64,000 nt of DNA from Sanderia malayensis (GCA_013076295.1 RQOL01000827.1:1-64000), one strand, 5' to 3'; shown: positions 34,640 to 45,838, numbered from the stretch's first letter. Numbers and translations are program-made. Notes: generated by a model from the letters alone, not told the origin.

Positions 34640-35783
34640 TAGACTCATTACATTGCGTCCCTGTGCCTCGCTCGCAACTCGCTCAACACAAGGGACTTAT
34701 TGACTTACTGTTCAAAAACTGTCCAAAAAATTAAAGCCTCGCTCTCATGTAATGCCACAAGATTAAAACTTGGAAAATGCCGGGAGGGCAATTCCAAGGT
34801 TTTTTATTTGGAAGTATAGAAACAGGTAAGTTTCATTTTTAGTTTCCAATTTAGTTCTTGTTGGATTTTGCAAATTACCAGCGGTTGTTTAACTCGATTT
34901 CATGTTTGATTTGATAAACATGTCTAGGCCTTTGACGAACCGACAAATACATTTTTGGGTTATTTTATGAACAATGAAAAGTAATTATTTTCATTGTTAC
35001 ATTCGTAGATTAAATCTCAGATGCATGGTCAGCTAAAGGACGAAGAACTAGTATTTAACAGTAAATTAACACGCTTCAATGAACCATATTTTCTAACTTT
35101 ACTTTTGGTTATGTTGAATTGAAAGAAGAAACTTTGATATACTCAATATTTACTTTGAATTATTTAGGGAAAACAATTTTTAATTTTGACTATAGAACAA
35201 TTTTTCTTGATAATGAGATTATTAGTATGTAGTTTTATATGTAATAATACATGAAATGCTTTTTGTTTTCTTAATTGGTGGTGAATACACGCGTGTTGTT
35301 TTTTATAATCATGAATACAACAAGTCCTGATGAAATGTAATTCTCAAACGAAAAGCAGTTTTTACCTTAACTTGTGCAAGACCCATATACAATAACAAAG
35401 AATTGGTGAGGACTTTTTTGTAAATATTTCTCGGAAAAGCACGAAAATTTATTGAGTTTATATCCATTTTAAATTTTCTCACAGCTTCGGCATTTTCCCG
35501 CCATTAAATTAAAAATTGACGCCACGCCACTTTTTATAGTCCAGATTGGTCCGTAAAATATCGAGTTAAACCTTATTTTACATGGCCTAAGTTGTGGTTG
35601 AACGTGATTGGTCAAAAAGAACAATAGCCATTGTTTAAAAGCCAAATGCTGCAATCTAATTGAGCCGACAAAAATTTGTCGGGAGAGGAGGTTTTTGGAC
35701 AGTTTTTGACCTGTAAGTCCATAAGTCCCTCAAACGAGCGAGTGAAAACGAACGAGGCACAGGGACGCAATGTAGTGAGTCTA
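34640..35783. mobile_element. complete 1144-bp TIR element with exact 9-bp duplication
   Basis: Both ends begin TAGACTCA(T/C)TACATTGCGTC read inward and stay similar for about 85 bases, including GAGGGACTTAT-like and GACAGTTTTTGAC-like strings. The flanks ATAGCAGTG (34631-34639) and ATAGCAGTG (35784-35792) are identical 9-mers. A 9-bp duplication with long TIRs is typical of MULE elements. Only short frames are inside, so it is non-autonomous. Solo or mate ends of the same family are at 13184, 23069 and 37902. Confidence 0.9.
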
Positions 35784-35810
35784 ATAGCAGTGTGATAAGT
35801 TGTTGGGTAG

Positions 35811-37850
35811 GGTTGGCAAAAGATACTAGTGGTCAAAAGGACCTTACCGAGAATTGCATAAAACGACGAATTACGAGTAACGATAATTGAGAAACGACTG
35901 CCTCTTGTCTCAAACCGACATGTTTCGTGAAAAGAAAACCTGTTGAAGCCAGATTTTTTAAGTGCTGAAAAATGACATAAAGGCCTGAATTATATTGAAC
36001 TGTTTTTCGCTATTTATTTCTAAAATAGCCCCAGCTGTAATAAGTAACAGAATATTAAAATGTGAATAATACTAAGTGCTTTCTATTTCAATTCTACATT
36101 CTACTTTTTGTATTCAATATGTTCATTTATTTGAGCACTGTTTGGTCAAAACATGGAAATATGAATAATCGGTGTTCAAATAAACTTGAAGACTTTGATT
36201 TACACCACAACCATACCACCCACCATTCTAGGATTTGCAAGTATTTCAATGTTAAACGCCGCAATCAAAAAAGCAATATGATTTCTCGCATTTTATGGTG
36301 AAACTAGTCAACCTAATAATAAAAACGTTTTCATAATGAAAATTGATCAAAGTAGAATTGCTTTTACAACCGCAAAATTGTGGACTTTGCCATTTTAACT
36401 GCGACAGCCGTGATGTCATAACCATGACAAATTGCAAGTGTTTGCATCGAAGTCTATCGTAATTTGTTACCGTAAATTCCCAAGACATCAAAATGAAAAT
36501 GTTTTCACAAAATTTAGAATGTTTTTAGTAATTTCAGAAAACGGTTGGGGAGAGTAGGTGGGGTTTGACATCACACTGTGGACAGGCGATCAGCCCGAGC
36601 GGAGGAGAAACAAAGAATGGGGACTGTGCCGACACTCACACTGGCCATCGGTTTGCTTCTGGTTTCACTAACATAGCTTCGCAATCCATGATTTTTGAGA
36701 AATTTACTTTGTGAATAGGGTTGCCACAATCATTGACAGAAGGTCTTGAGAAAGTGAAAAATTTGCATTGCTTTTCAATGAGAAACACAATTTCCTTGGA
36801 AAATATAAAGCCACCCCCTCCCCCCAAATCAATGTTGCTATTTTTGATGGACAGGTTTATCAGGGAATGCTAAAAACACTTTCAAATGTCCTCAACATTG
36901 AATAAGGGAGGGGGGTCGACTTTTTTCGGGACATATAAGAAAATACGCGGCGTTCTTTTACTGTTTCACACCTTATGGCGAGGGTTGCGGATGAAAATGT
37001 TGGTCCCACCCAAGGTTAGCAAAAAATTATCACAAAATAATCCCGCGCAATTTTGCACGATTTTCTCCACAGAGGCACCCCAAACTTGCCATTGTTTTTT
37101 GCTCTTCCGCAAGCAAGACAGACAAGGCTCGCACACAAAAATATGCAACAATGTAAACATACTGATTTTCCGGCCTTTCTAACTTTAACAACCCGTGACT
37201 GGGTTTTGCGGCTGTACACACGAAAATCGGCAATCATGTTTTTTAATTTGAAACCATAGTTTTGAAACATTATTCAATTTCTTCAATTTGCATTTCATTT
37301 TGAATCGTTTGCGAATAATCCCAAATTAAGATGAGGGGTTAAAGTTGTTGGATGGCTAGGCCATCACTTCAGGACAAACTGTTTGGATTTGGAATCATCT
37401 ACATCTACATCTATCATTGTGCATTTATGTTTTATGCACTTAACAGATAACTGAAATGTTTAATCATCTCATGTTTTGCTTTGCTTCATTTCAAACTTGT
37501 TATTTCTTCCCCTCTCCAACATTCTTCCCCTCTCCAACTTAAAGGGCACTTGGCTCGATAGCTCTTCTGAGTTTTTTTCAAGTGCCCTAAACTTGCCCAA
37601 TTATATTTTTATATCCCTAATAATATATTGTAATTAAAAAGTTTAAATTTGAATAAATGAAATGAAAAAATGAAATGGTCCAATGGTTTTAGTCCGCCAT
37701 TACAAAATATGCGAGGCGAAGGCGAGAGTACAATACAATAATACCGAGTATTGAGTATGCCATCTTCTGATTTCCGATAATTGGCTGTCGTGAGATCCGA
37801 ATAATTCGTTTTCGGAAGGTCCTTTTGACCACTAGTATCTTTTGCCAACC
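35811..37850. mobile_element. 2040-bp TIR element, second family, exact 9-bp duplication
   Basis: The ends GGTTGGCAAAAGATACTAGT (read inward) are identical for 35 bases. The flanks GTTGGGTAG (35802-35810) and GTTGGGTAG (37851-37859) are identical. The 9-bp duplication again suits a MULE-like element. Internal frames are short and unrecognised, and TIR identity suggests a recent insertion. It was inserted into the right arm of the outer TAGACTC element. Confidence 0.9.
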
Positions 37851-37904
37851 GTTGGGTAGCGAGAGTCGAGCTAAACACAGGGACGCAATGTTTATGAGTC
37901 TAAG

Positions 37905-39380
37905 GTGCACATAGAGATAGGATATATACTAAACTAGAGTGCGAACGAGGCTCCGGAAAGGTGACCCTTTTCGGCCATCTTGTTGACGGGAGTTTTTGAC
38001 GGGTAAAAGTAGTGATTTCAATTGATTTAAATGCGTAAATGCCTATCACATAGGCAAAAACATGGATTTTTAGTATGATCCAGTAAAATTTAAAGACTGA
38101 GAAGCAACGAATGGTAAAGGAGAGACCTTTTCACACATTTTGAACGTCTGGACATCGTGGAAGGTACAGTATTTTTGTTTTATTTTAGTATGTAAGCTTA
38201 GAAAGTAGTGGAGCGGCATGGAGGACCCTGTCCCATAAAAACAGAAGAGACATAAAACATACACATAACAATTTTTATTAATGAACATTGGAACAGGGCA
38301 ATTTTAACATACATAATGAAGTGGTTTGGTAAAATAAATCTTTTGATTATTTCATAAACCGAGAGCCGATCACCCCTTGTTTTCTTTTTGAGAATCGCCC
38401 TGTTCTGTTGTTGCTGCATTTGTATCTATCATATCATTTATAGCATAGAAATAAATGCTATTGACAGCTTCTAAGAGCTGTTTTGCATGCTCAATATTAC
38501 TACAAGGTCGATATTCGGAATTTTTTTTTAGTATCAGCAAATTAAACTTTAGTTGTTATGATTTATTTTAGGCCCGGCGCCTTCTGGAGCAAGGCGCCAC
38601 CGCATAGACGAGAAAGGCTTGTTTATATCGAGGAAATTGCAGTAAAAACAACTGAAGTACGGTCGAAAAATGCGAGTTCTTCGCATCATGCATGGCATGA
38701 AAATCAGCAGATAAAGAACTGAAAATTGCTCAGAATGGTAAACTGGATAGCAACACAATTGCTGTTATGAAGGCTGCCTGCATGTGTGGAGCCGGAGCGG
38801 GAGGCGGGGCATGAAGGACGGGATCAACAACTTAGAGCGTGGATGGAAACATCCAGACAAAGTTAAAATAACGCAAATTTTAGTTCAAAAATAGGACACA
38901 AATCATATTTTATTGTATTGTGTTGATTTTGTGTTCGTTTTATTTTAAATATTTTTACAAAACGGATTTCTCTTTTCATTTTCAATTGTCTTCATATCAT
39001 TTGATAGATTGGATTGGCCTAGATCCTAAAAAAGCCTGTTGCTCTGCTCTGTTCATTCTTGTTAGATTTTTGTCATTCTTGCTTCAGATCAATATAAAAA
39101 TAGACTATTTTGTTCACCACCCCAATACGTTGTTATTTGTATGAGGAAAAATCAGAAAACTAAGAAACAATTTTGGCCTACGAAAAAAGTCAAGAGATTT
39201 TCAAGTACTTACAAATTGACAAAATGTAGACATTTGCTGTATTTGACAGAAATTTTAATACCATAGACAGGTTTCCACATACATACTTATTTAGAAACTG
39301 GTAAAAACTTTGGAATTTAGTTTTCGAATCACGCTATAAGCTTTAAATTTTAACTTTAGGTGAGCTCCAGACATTGCCGT
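37905..39380. other. no gene seen
   Basis: AT-rich sequence with short frames only. A GC-rich patch (GGCCCGGCGCCTTCTGGAGC) lies at 38573-38592. Confidence 0.4.
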
Positions 39381-39385
39381 GCCTT

Positions 39386-39479
39386 GAATATTCTGGTAGA
39401 TGAAAGATATCAACGGTTCAAAGTAGGTAAATTTTCGGATTCCAAAATCGGAAACATAAACGAAAACTTGCTTCGGTCG
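39386..39479 (-). repeat. 94-bp repeat, inverted copy of 42674-42767
   Basis: On the minus strand it reads CGACCGAAGCAAGTTTTCGT and on to ATCTTTCATCTACC, differing at only a few sites from the plus-strand copy 3.3 kb away. Both can be translated as RPKQVFV.V.DFGIR.FTYF. Confidence 0.8.
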
Positions 39480-39564
39480 TAACATAGCTCGGTGCTCCAA
39501 TAGTTACTCGCACAACTCGGAACAGTTAGTGAAATATCAGACTTCGGTGAAAAGCATCATATAA

Positions 39565-39818
39565 TAATAATATAATAATAATAATAATAATGACTTTATT
39601 TAAGTGTCGAAGGTATTTAACATTTCTGCTAATTGGGGACACTGTCGTTTATTACCCCAGTAACCTGGGTACTCATTTACCGACCTCGGAAGGATGGACA
39701 GCTGAGTTGGCTGACGGCTTGTAGTTCATGGTTCCGACCGTTCGTGGATTCGAACCCATGAAGGTTGCCCTTCAAGGATACGAAATCCAGCGCCTTAACC
39801 ACTAGGCTACACCACCAT
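39565..39818 (-). mobile_element. tRNA-derived SINE
   Basis: On the minus strand it starts GGTGGTGTAGCCTAGTGG with an RNA polymerase III A box (TAGCCTAGTGGTTAAGGCG, about 39809-39790) and a B box (GGTTCGAATCC, 39756-39746). A tRNA-unrelated body with TCGGTAAATGAGTACC follows, then AATAAAGTCATTATTATTATT as the tail. These are the parts of a SINE copied by LINE machinery. The cloverleaf is not intact, so it is not a tRNA gene. Confidence 0.85.
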
Positions 39819-39839
39819 CATATCCTAGTTTGTGAGTAT

Positions 39840-41240
39840 ATATGTATGAAATTTCATCATTCCACATTAATTATAATAATTAGCAATAGTAAATTCTAAG
39901 TGCCCCACTTACACAAAGCAAGTTGACAAAAGTTGGTAAAAGAAAAAGAATTTGTTTCCTTTTGATTGAACAATAACAGAGCAAAACAAGAGTATATAAT
40001 GCGATATATTATGTAAAAATATTACTGGCTGTAAAATATTGTTTGTGTTAAAAGCTGGAATATAAATGTCAGTATAAATGTATTTGAAAAACAAAACAGA
40101 GAACATGAAATTGAAACTGAAAAAGCAGCAGCGATGATGACTCTTTCATAAACTTCAAAAAACAAGCCTCCAACAACATACACTCTTTTTTTATAAGAAT
40201 ATTTAATTTTTGTTGAGTCTCAATATTCTTAATTTTGTTCTATTTTGAGCTTTGGAATTTTATTAAATTATTCTTAGCGCGGCGTTCGATACTTCTGTAA
40301 AAACATGATTTAGAACACAATGTCAAAGTTCCAAAAAATCAATGACACAGGAATATCTTCCTGGATAAACTTTTACTGAATTCATGGAGTCCAACAGAGA
40401 CCCTGTTTGATTCGTCCGAGAATATGTCACGTCAATGCAAAAGTTGTCATCATCCTATCCTTCAGCTTCATAAACCAGATTCATAAGCAGGCCAAACCTG
40501 TTTTACCAAGAGGAAGTTAAAGAATGCACTTTCTCAGAGTCCTCTTGCCCCATTCTATTCAACCTCTTATTTACGTGCGGTGGACTATACTGGCCCCGGT
40601 GGGGCAATGATACGCAATGATAACTACCATAAATTTTTGAGTTGCAAATATCAAAACACAAAACCTGAAATATAGCCATCCCAATGCAATTACTTGTATT
40701 TTGAAAATGATTTTTTGAAAATTTTTCAGCCAGGGGGTTCGTCTATAACTCAACTCATACAGTTAAAAAGAAGGGAGAGTCCAATTAATTACTTACATCC
40801 AACGTAAAATTACATGAAGAAGCAAATAATAAATATGACTAAAACGGATAACTGGGACTACAACAATACTGAGAAAATACCGCACCTTCATGACGGACAC
40901 TAACGGGGATACCATTCAGCCACGAATGACGCAGAGGCATTCCCGCTAATGATATGCAAAAAGACCTAACTAAATGAAACTGAATGGGCCTAACTATAAC
41001 GAAACTGTGACACTGACACCACCAATGATTAAACTACAACGTGGGCAACGGATTGAGTAACCTATGAAAAGGCCTAAACAATGCTGGGAAAACATTCTAA
41101 ACAGGCCTAAACAACAATCCTACCACAATTAGCCAAGCCTTTAGGGACGTAATAATTGCTGCTGCGTAGCGGAACGAAGTGAAGCGGCTGCGCAGCAGAA
41201 TATAATCGAGTTCTTCTCGAGAAAAAATCTGTTTGTGTAA
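39840..41240. other. no gene seen
   Basis: AT-rich sequence with short frames only; CGGTGGACTATACTGGCCCC near 40580 is an isolated GC-rich patch. Confidence 0.4.
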
Positions 41241-41241
41241 A

Positions 41242-41705
41242 TACCGTAAATCCTCGAATAAGCCCCCATGTTCGAATAAGCGCCCCCCTCGATTAAGCCC
41301 CCACCTAAAAAATCATATTTGCAAATAAGCCCCCCCCCTCTCGAATAAGCCCCCATGGGGTCTTATTCGAGGGAAGCATAAGTGCTGAACAATATCTTAA
41401 TTCGAGAAAGCCCCACAGGACAATAGCTATACAGTATCACTTCCTTTGACTCGAGACAAAAAAGCAAAAAGAAACGCGATTTTCGTGATGATAAACAAAT
41501 TATAATGTTTGTTAGACCTTCACACAGCACTTTGTGAAAAAACAGCACTTTTTGATGTCGTTTTTTTTCTGTCAACCTTTGAGGAAAAAGCAAAACTTTG
41601 AAATAAGCCCCCCCCCTCGAATAAGCCCTCCCCTCGAATAAGCCCCCACCGAAAAATTCATTTTTGCAAATAAGCCCCCGGGGGCTTATTCGAGGATTTA
41701 CGGTA
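41242..41705. mobile_element. MITE of the CGAATAAGCCCC family, copy 2
   Basis: Left end TACCGTAAATCCTCGAATAA and right end (ending 41705) are reverse complements over about 26 bases. The units CTCGAATAAGCCCCC recur at least seven times inside, near both ends. No coding capacity. Confidence 0.8.
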
Positions 41706-41795
41706 TGTATTTGTTTGTCGGATTTTAGCCTGCGCGTGGCCTCAAATCCTCCCTCCTCCGTTTAGCCGCATGCTGGTTTTATTATCAATTCATCA

Positions 41796-42185
41796 ATGGC
41801 GGTCATCTTTTTGCTGCAGTGCAGCGAGTCGTTTCAGAAACATTTGGAAAACGATATTTGGTTGGCTTATCTGGTTTGGTTATTAACTTTAATTCGTGGT
41901 CAGAATCGAGAAGGCCCAAAAAAGGCCAATTTTATTTCAACAAGAACACAGGAGTTGCTTTCTTGTCGTGGGGATAAGTTGACAAAAGTGAATGCCTGGA
42001 AGCTGTGCGGAAGTGTAGCAGGCTCCCAAAACTATTGTGTCATCATTTTCACCATCATTATGTATTTTATTGTTTTAGCAGGGGATATTGAAAGTAATCC
42101 CGGTCCAGAAAATCTTGACTTCAGATTTCAAGGGGTTTCCTACATTTATTCCCCTGTTTTTGGTATTGTTTTGTTTACATGGTAA
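41796..42185 (+). CDS. ORF with a 2A ribosome-skipping peptide, probable LINE 5' remnant
   Basis: The 129-codon frame begins MAVIFLLQCSESFQKHLEND, has a hydrophobic stretch (about residues 79-95) and then AGDIESNPGP, with D97, E99, N101, P102, G103 and P104 (42084-42107). This is the complete 2A signature D-(V/I)-E-x-N-P-G-P, at which ribosomes skip the Gly-Pro bond. In invertebrate genomes 2A peptides are known at the N-terminus of some non-LTR retrotransposon proteins and of some host signal-sequence proteins. The frame ends 25 codons later and no endonuclease follows, so it looks like a 5' fragment of a LINE; a host exon is the alternative. Confidence 0.65.
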   Translation: MAVIFLLQCSESFQKHLENDIWLAYLVWLLTLIRGQNREGPKKANFISTRTQELLSCRGDKLTKVNAWKLCGSVAGSQNYCVIIFTIIMYFIVLAGDIESNPGPENLDFRFQGVSYIYSPVFGIVLFTW

Positions 42186-42670
42186 AGTCACGTCAACAAA
42201 GATTTGAATTTTGTCTTTGATCTTCCAACTGAGCGCACACCACCTCTTGATAGAATAATTTCCTAAAATCTATTATTGCTGAAATTCCAAAATCCAGCTA
42301 CGAAATGTAGATGTGAATAAGAAATGTCAAATACAAATGACAACATTCAAACACATCAAATATAGAGAAACGACCTGTTACCAATATAGATATCTGGGCT
42401 TCCAAGCACGCTAAACACCCCCTCTCCATATTTTTTTGAAGCACTCATTTCAAAACATATCGTTTTAATCAAATGCTAGATACTTTAGTCCTGGTTACAT
42501 CACAGCAGCACTCATTTTAACAATGTTAACAGCTAGTCTAAGCTATAGAAACAGGAGAATATTTCTATTCTCATGTCTTCTCATGTAAAAAGCCACAGCC
42601 AGAACAATTGAATTGGATGCTCCTGTGTTGTGGAAATGCAAGCAACTTTTCGGATGTAAGTTATCGGGAT
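42186..42670. other. no gene seen
   Basis: AT-rich sequence between the 2A ORF and the 94-bp repeat, with no frame of note and no endonuclease or reverse transcriptase motif that would continue the 2A ORF. Confidence 0.4.
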
Positions 42671-42673
42671 GAG

Positions 42674-42767
42674 CGACCGAAGCAAGTTTTCGTTTTTGTT
42701 CCCGATTTTGGTATCCGAGAATTTACCTACTTTGAACCGTTGATATCTTTCATCTACCGAATATTCT
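42674..42767 (+). repeat. 94-bp repeat, plus-strand copy
   Basis: Inverted partner of 39386-39479. The translation RPKQVFVFVPDFGIREFTYF is conserved between the two copies apart from conservative changes. Confidence 0.8.
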
Positions 42768-42825
42768 CGCAACTTCTCCCGTCAACAAGATGGCGCACAA
42801 AGTTTCAGCCTCGCTATGACCGAAA

Positions 42826-44109
42826 CAGTGAACTCTATATAAGAACTCTGGAACGATAACTCTATTTAGCTCGAGTGTGTCACAAAATGGCTGCCGCTGT
42901 ACGTACAGCCGAAAAAACAAATCATCGTATTTCTCATCAGTTATATCATTATTAGCTGCCAAAATGTACAGGATCATTTAATATACTTATTTACTTTTTA
43001 GAAATAAAAAAAATTCATCGCTACACGTTTTTAATGTATTTTACGGGCAATTTTCTATTTTAGAAATTCTCTAAAAAACAAGGTTTTCATAAATTTTTCA
43101 AGAATGGGCAAACTCAGAAGCTAGCCAATTAAGTATAACCTGCAAATAACAATTCTACAACTTTTGAAATTCCATGTAGCTATGTATCTCATAAAATAAA
43201 CGTGTAAGATGACTTCAAATAATTTTGAACGATGAGCTTAGGCCAAAAATCGCCACTGCAAAAAGTCTTGTAGCGTTGACATTTCTCCACAAAGTTGTAA
43301 GTCATATATGTAAAACTTTCGATAACATATTTCTCCAAATGATAACTTCAAATTTCTTGGGTGAAACTCCACAATTCTTAGCAGAAAATAACAAATTTGC
43401 TTGTTGATTTGATGGTGGTGTACGTGTACAGGAGCCAACCTGACAACACTTCTTGTACGTTTGCTGGACGTACAGCCTCTCTCCCGCTCACCGAAGTGTA
43501 TAAAGCGGGAAATTCAACTTGCCGAAAATGGGGAGTAAACAAAATGTAAATGTATATACTATAACTACATCTATTATTTATTACTATTAATGTGATCAGG
43601 TAATTGTTAAAAGACCTACACAGGTAAAAGCGTGGTAAATTCCTCGCAAGTGAAATAATAACAACGTGAAATTCTTCGTGAAATACCACACTTTATGAAA
43701 TTTTACAGTCATAGAAATGCTGTTATTTTATTGTGAAATACCCCGGTAAAATGCTACATCTAGGGGGTAGTTTCTCTAGAGTGTGGTATTGCACCCTTGA
43801 TAAAATACCACGCGTCATACATAGCCTTTTTACAACGATCTCCTTCCTTAAAATTATTATTTCTAAATTGGAAACGATAAAACAAATCTTACCATCACAT
43901 GATTCCTTTATTTCGTTGAGGTATAAATATCGACTTTGATGAAAATGAAATAAATCCGTAAAAAAATAGCTGCAGCACAATAGGTCTCCATTATAATTTC
44001 CAGTTTTTATACGTACAATGCGCGCGCATCAAATTCAAAAAGTGACACACTCACGGGCAGCCGAGAACAATAGAGTTATCGTTCCAGAGTTCTTATATAG
44101 AGTTCACTG
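42826..44109. mobile_element. 1284-bp hAT-like TIR element with exact 8-bp duplication
   Basis: The ends CAGTGAACTCTATATAAGAA (read inward) are identical for about 41 bases. The flanks GACCGAAA (42818-42825) and GACCGAAA (44110-44117) are identical. An 8-bp duplication and TIRs starting CAGTG point to hAT. Inside are short frames only and repeated GTGAAATACC-like strings near 43680-43820. Confidence 0.85.
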
Positions 44110-44167
44110 GACCGAAACAATAGGAGTTAGCTCTCTAGTTTAGTATATATCCCCTATCTCTATGAAG

Positions 44168-44233
44168 GTGCATATTGAATGCGCAGGAGGCTCGCATCAC
44201 CTTACTGCAGTGGGGATTTCTTTCATGCTCACC
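44168..44233 (-). repeat. dispersed repeat, copy 3 (partial, inverted)
   Basis: Reverse complement of parts of 13197-13260: CAGGAGGCTCGCATCACCTT and ACTGCAGTGGGG. It lies directly left of the insertion that precedes the NDUFB4 start codon, so this repeat formed the gene's upstream sequence before that insertion. Confidence 0.65.
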
Positions 44234-44242
44234 AAATCAAAA

Positions 44243-45830
44243 GGTTGGTGATAGATATCAAAGGCCAGAGGGAGGTTAATTATCGGAAAAATCCGATTGA
44301 TGGAGTGGCCGACAAACCTAACCAACCGACGAGAAATCGGAAAATAATAGATACTGGACCGAAAACCGCAAAACTGTGGGTGGTGGGTGGACTAACGAAC
44401 TTGACAGCAAGACGATAAAACTATTTTACGGATCTAAAGCACCATTTGGGAGTGGGGTTGGCTCGGAGCGCCAGAAAATGGAGAAGCCAGAAAATAGAGA
44501 AATTGAGGCTCCCAGAAAATGGAGAAATCTTTGTTTTCTTGCTTATTTGTTGTTGATTATCTTCCAGAAACACTTCTAAGACGTCGGGAATGTTGCTTTG
44601 CAGGTTTTTGCCAAGTTTAAACAAATTTCCAATAATATAAGTAATATTTTAGTGCATTTTAAAACCTCACAGTGCTGCGAAAACACTTAGGCCACTTTTT
44701 TCATAGAAACAACAAAATTTCGTGATGAATTGAATGACAGGGGAAGACGGGGGTGCAATTTGCACTGAAATTATCATAAAATATTACAATTACAATAACA
44801 ATTGCTTAATAAAGTAATTAATGAATCTGTGTCAGGTGTTGAAATTGTGGCTTGTAGCTATTTGCAATTTTTTGATTGCTGTTGCTTATATTTCTTGAGT
44901 TTCGTTGAATGTCAACCGGCTTTGTTTCTCATGTTGTTCTTATTTGTTGAGCAAATATTAGCAGGATGTTTCTTTAGTTAAAATTACAGCAAAAATTGAA
45001 ATTTAGGTATGATAATATGAAAAAGACAATAGGCCATTGTTACCTGTTTTTCCCGCAGCCATGATTATTGATTTAGACTTCGCATACTTACACACTTGAT
45101 ATACAAGCCGTCTTTTTAATGCTACAAGGCTCGTTGTTGTATTTATTTGGGAAAAGGGTTACATGGATTGCGTTACACGCTTTTTTTTATAAGGAACCTA
45201 GCTCGGGCCTAGTTCTTTAAATTCCTTATTTTGAGACCTCTTTTGACCATTTTGTAGTTCTAAAAGTTCCTTAATAGTTCCTTAATTTTAAGTTCGCATT
45301 TGGTGGACATAATTAGTACAGACGCAAGAAAAGCATTTAAATTCAACGTTTTGCTATAAACTTGTGAAAAGATAACAGGTAAAAACATGAAGAAGCTTCA
45401 TATAATGTAAAAGTACTGAAAATCAATGGAGCCGGCTTCCTAATTGTAAATTGTGCGGAAATATAAATATATTCAAAATTAGAAAGTTCCTTAGTGATTT
45501 GGCCTTTAGTAGCAAAAGTTCCTTAAGTTTTTTGACCTTCTACATGTAGGTTCCTTATAAACGGTTCCTTATAAAAAAAAAGCCTGTAATGTTTGCACGC
45601 ATCAGATAGCAGCCAAATTGCACAACCCCATACACAATTCAAAACGAAAACACCGGGAAATTAAATTCGCGCCAAAAGACTGTCTATAATTCTGAGCCTG
45701 AGACCGATAGACCGATACGACAATAACGACGTTTATTGTCGTACGAATATTGTTCTCGGTCTCGGTCCTGAGCCACGAAAATATTAATTCTCGCCAGCCT
45801 CCCTCTGGCCTTTGATATCTATCACCAACC
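44243..45830. mobile_element. 1588-bp TIR element abutting the NDUFB4 start codon
   Basis: The ends GGTTGGTGATAGATATCAAA (read inward) are inverted over about 34 bases. The flanks AAATCAAAA (44234-44242) and AAATCAAAA (45831-45839) are identical 9-mers, and the last A of the right copy is the A of the NDUFB4 ATG. The 9-bp duplication suits a MULE-like element. A nested inverted repeat built on TTTTATAAGGAACC (about 45180-45590) lies inside. Only short frames are present. Confidence 0.9.
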
Positions 45831-45838
45831 AAATCAAA

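Larger units (their letters stand above)
23069..37902. mobile_element. TAGACTC TIR element filled by nested insertions (outer unit)
   Basis: The left end (23069) reads TAGACTCATTACATTGCGTC and the right end (37902) is its near reverse complement. Inward similarity continues through CTCGCT...CCAACA...CTTATTAC over about 70 bases once the 2-kb insertion at 35811-37850 is removed. Flanks CGGTGCATA and AGGTGCACA agree at seven of nine positions, as an aged 9-bp target duplication. Removing the Gypsy, BEL, inner TIR copy and 2-kb element leaves roughly 1.4 kb, close to the 1144 bp of the intact copy 34640-35783. The pairing of these two ends is inference. Confidence 0.5.

Noticed and set aside
39746..39809. 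A functional tRNA gene
   Set aside because: A and B boxes are present, but the cloverleaf stems do not close and a SINE body and tail follow.
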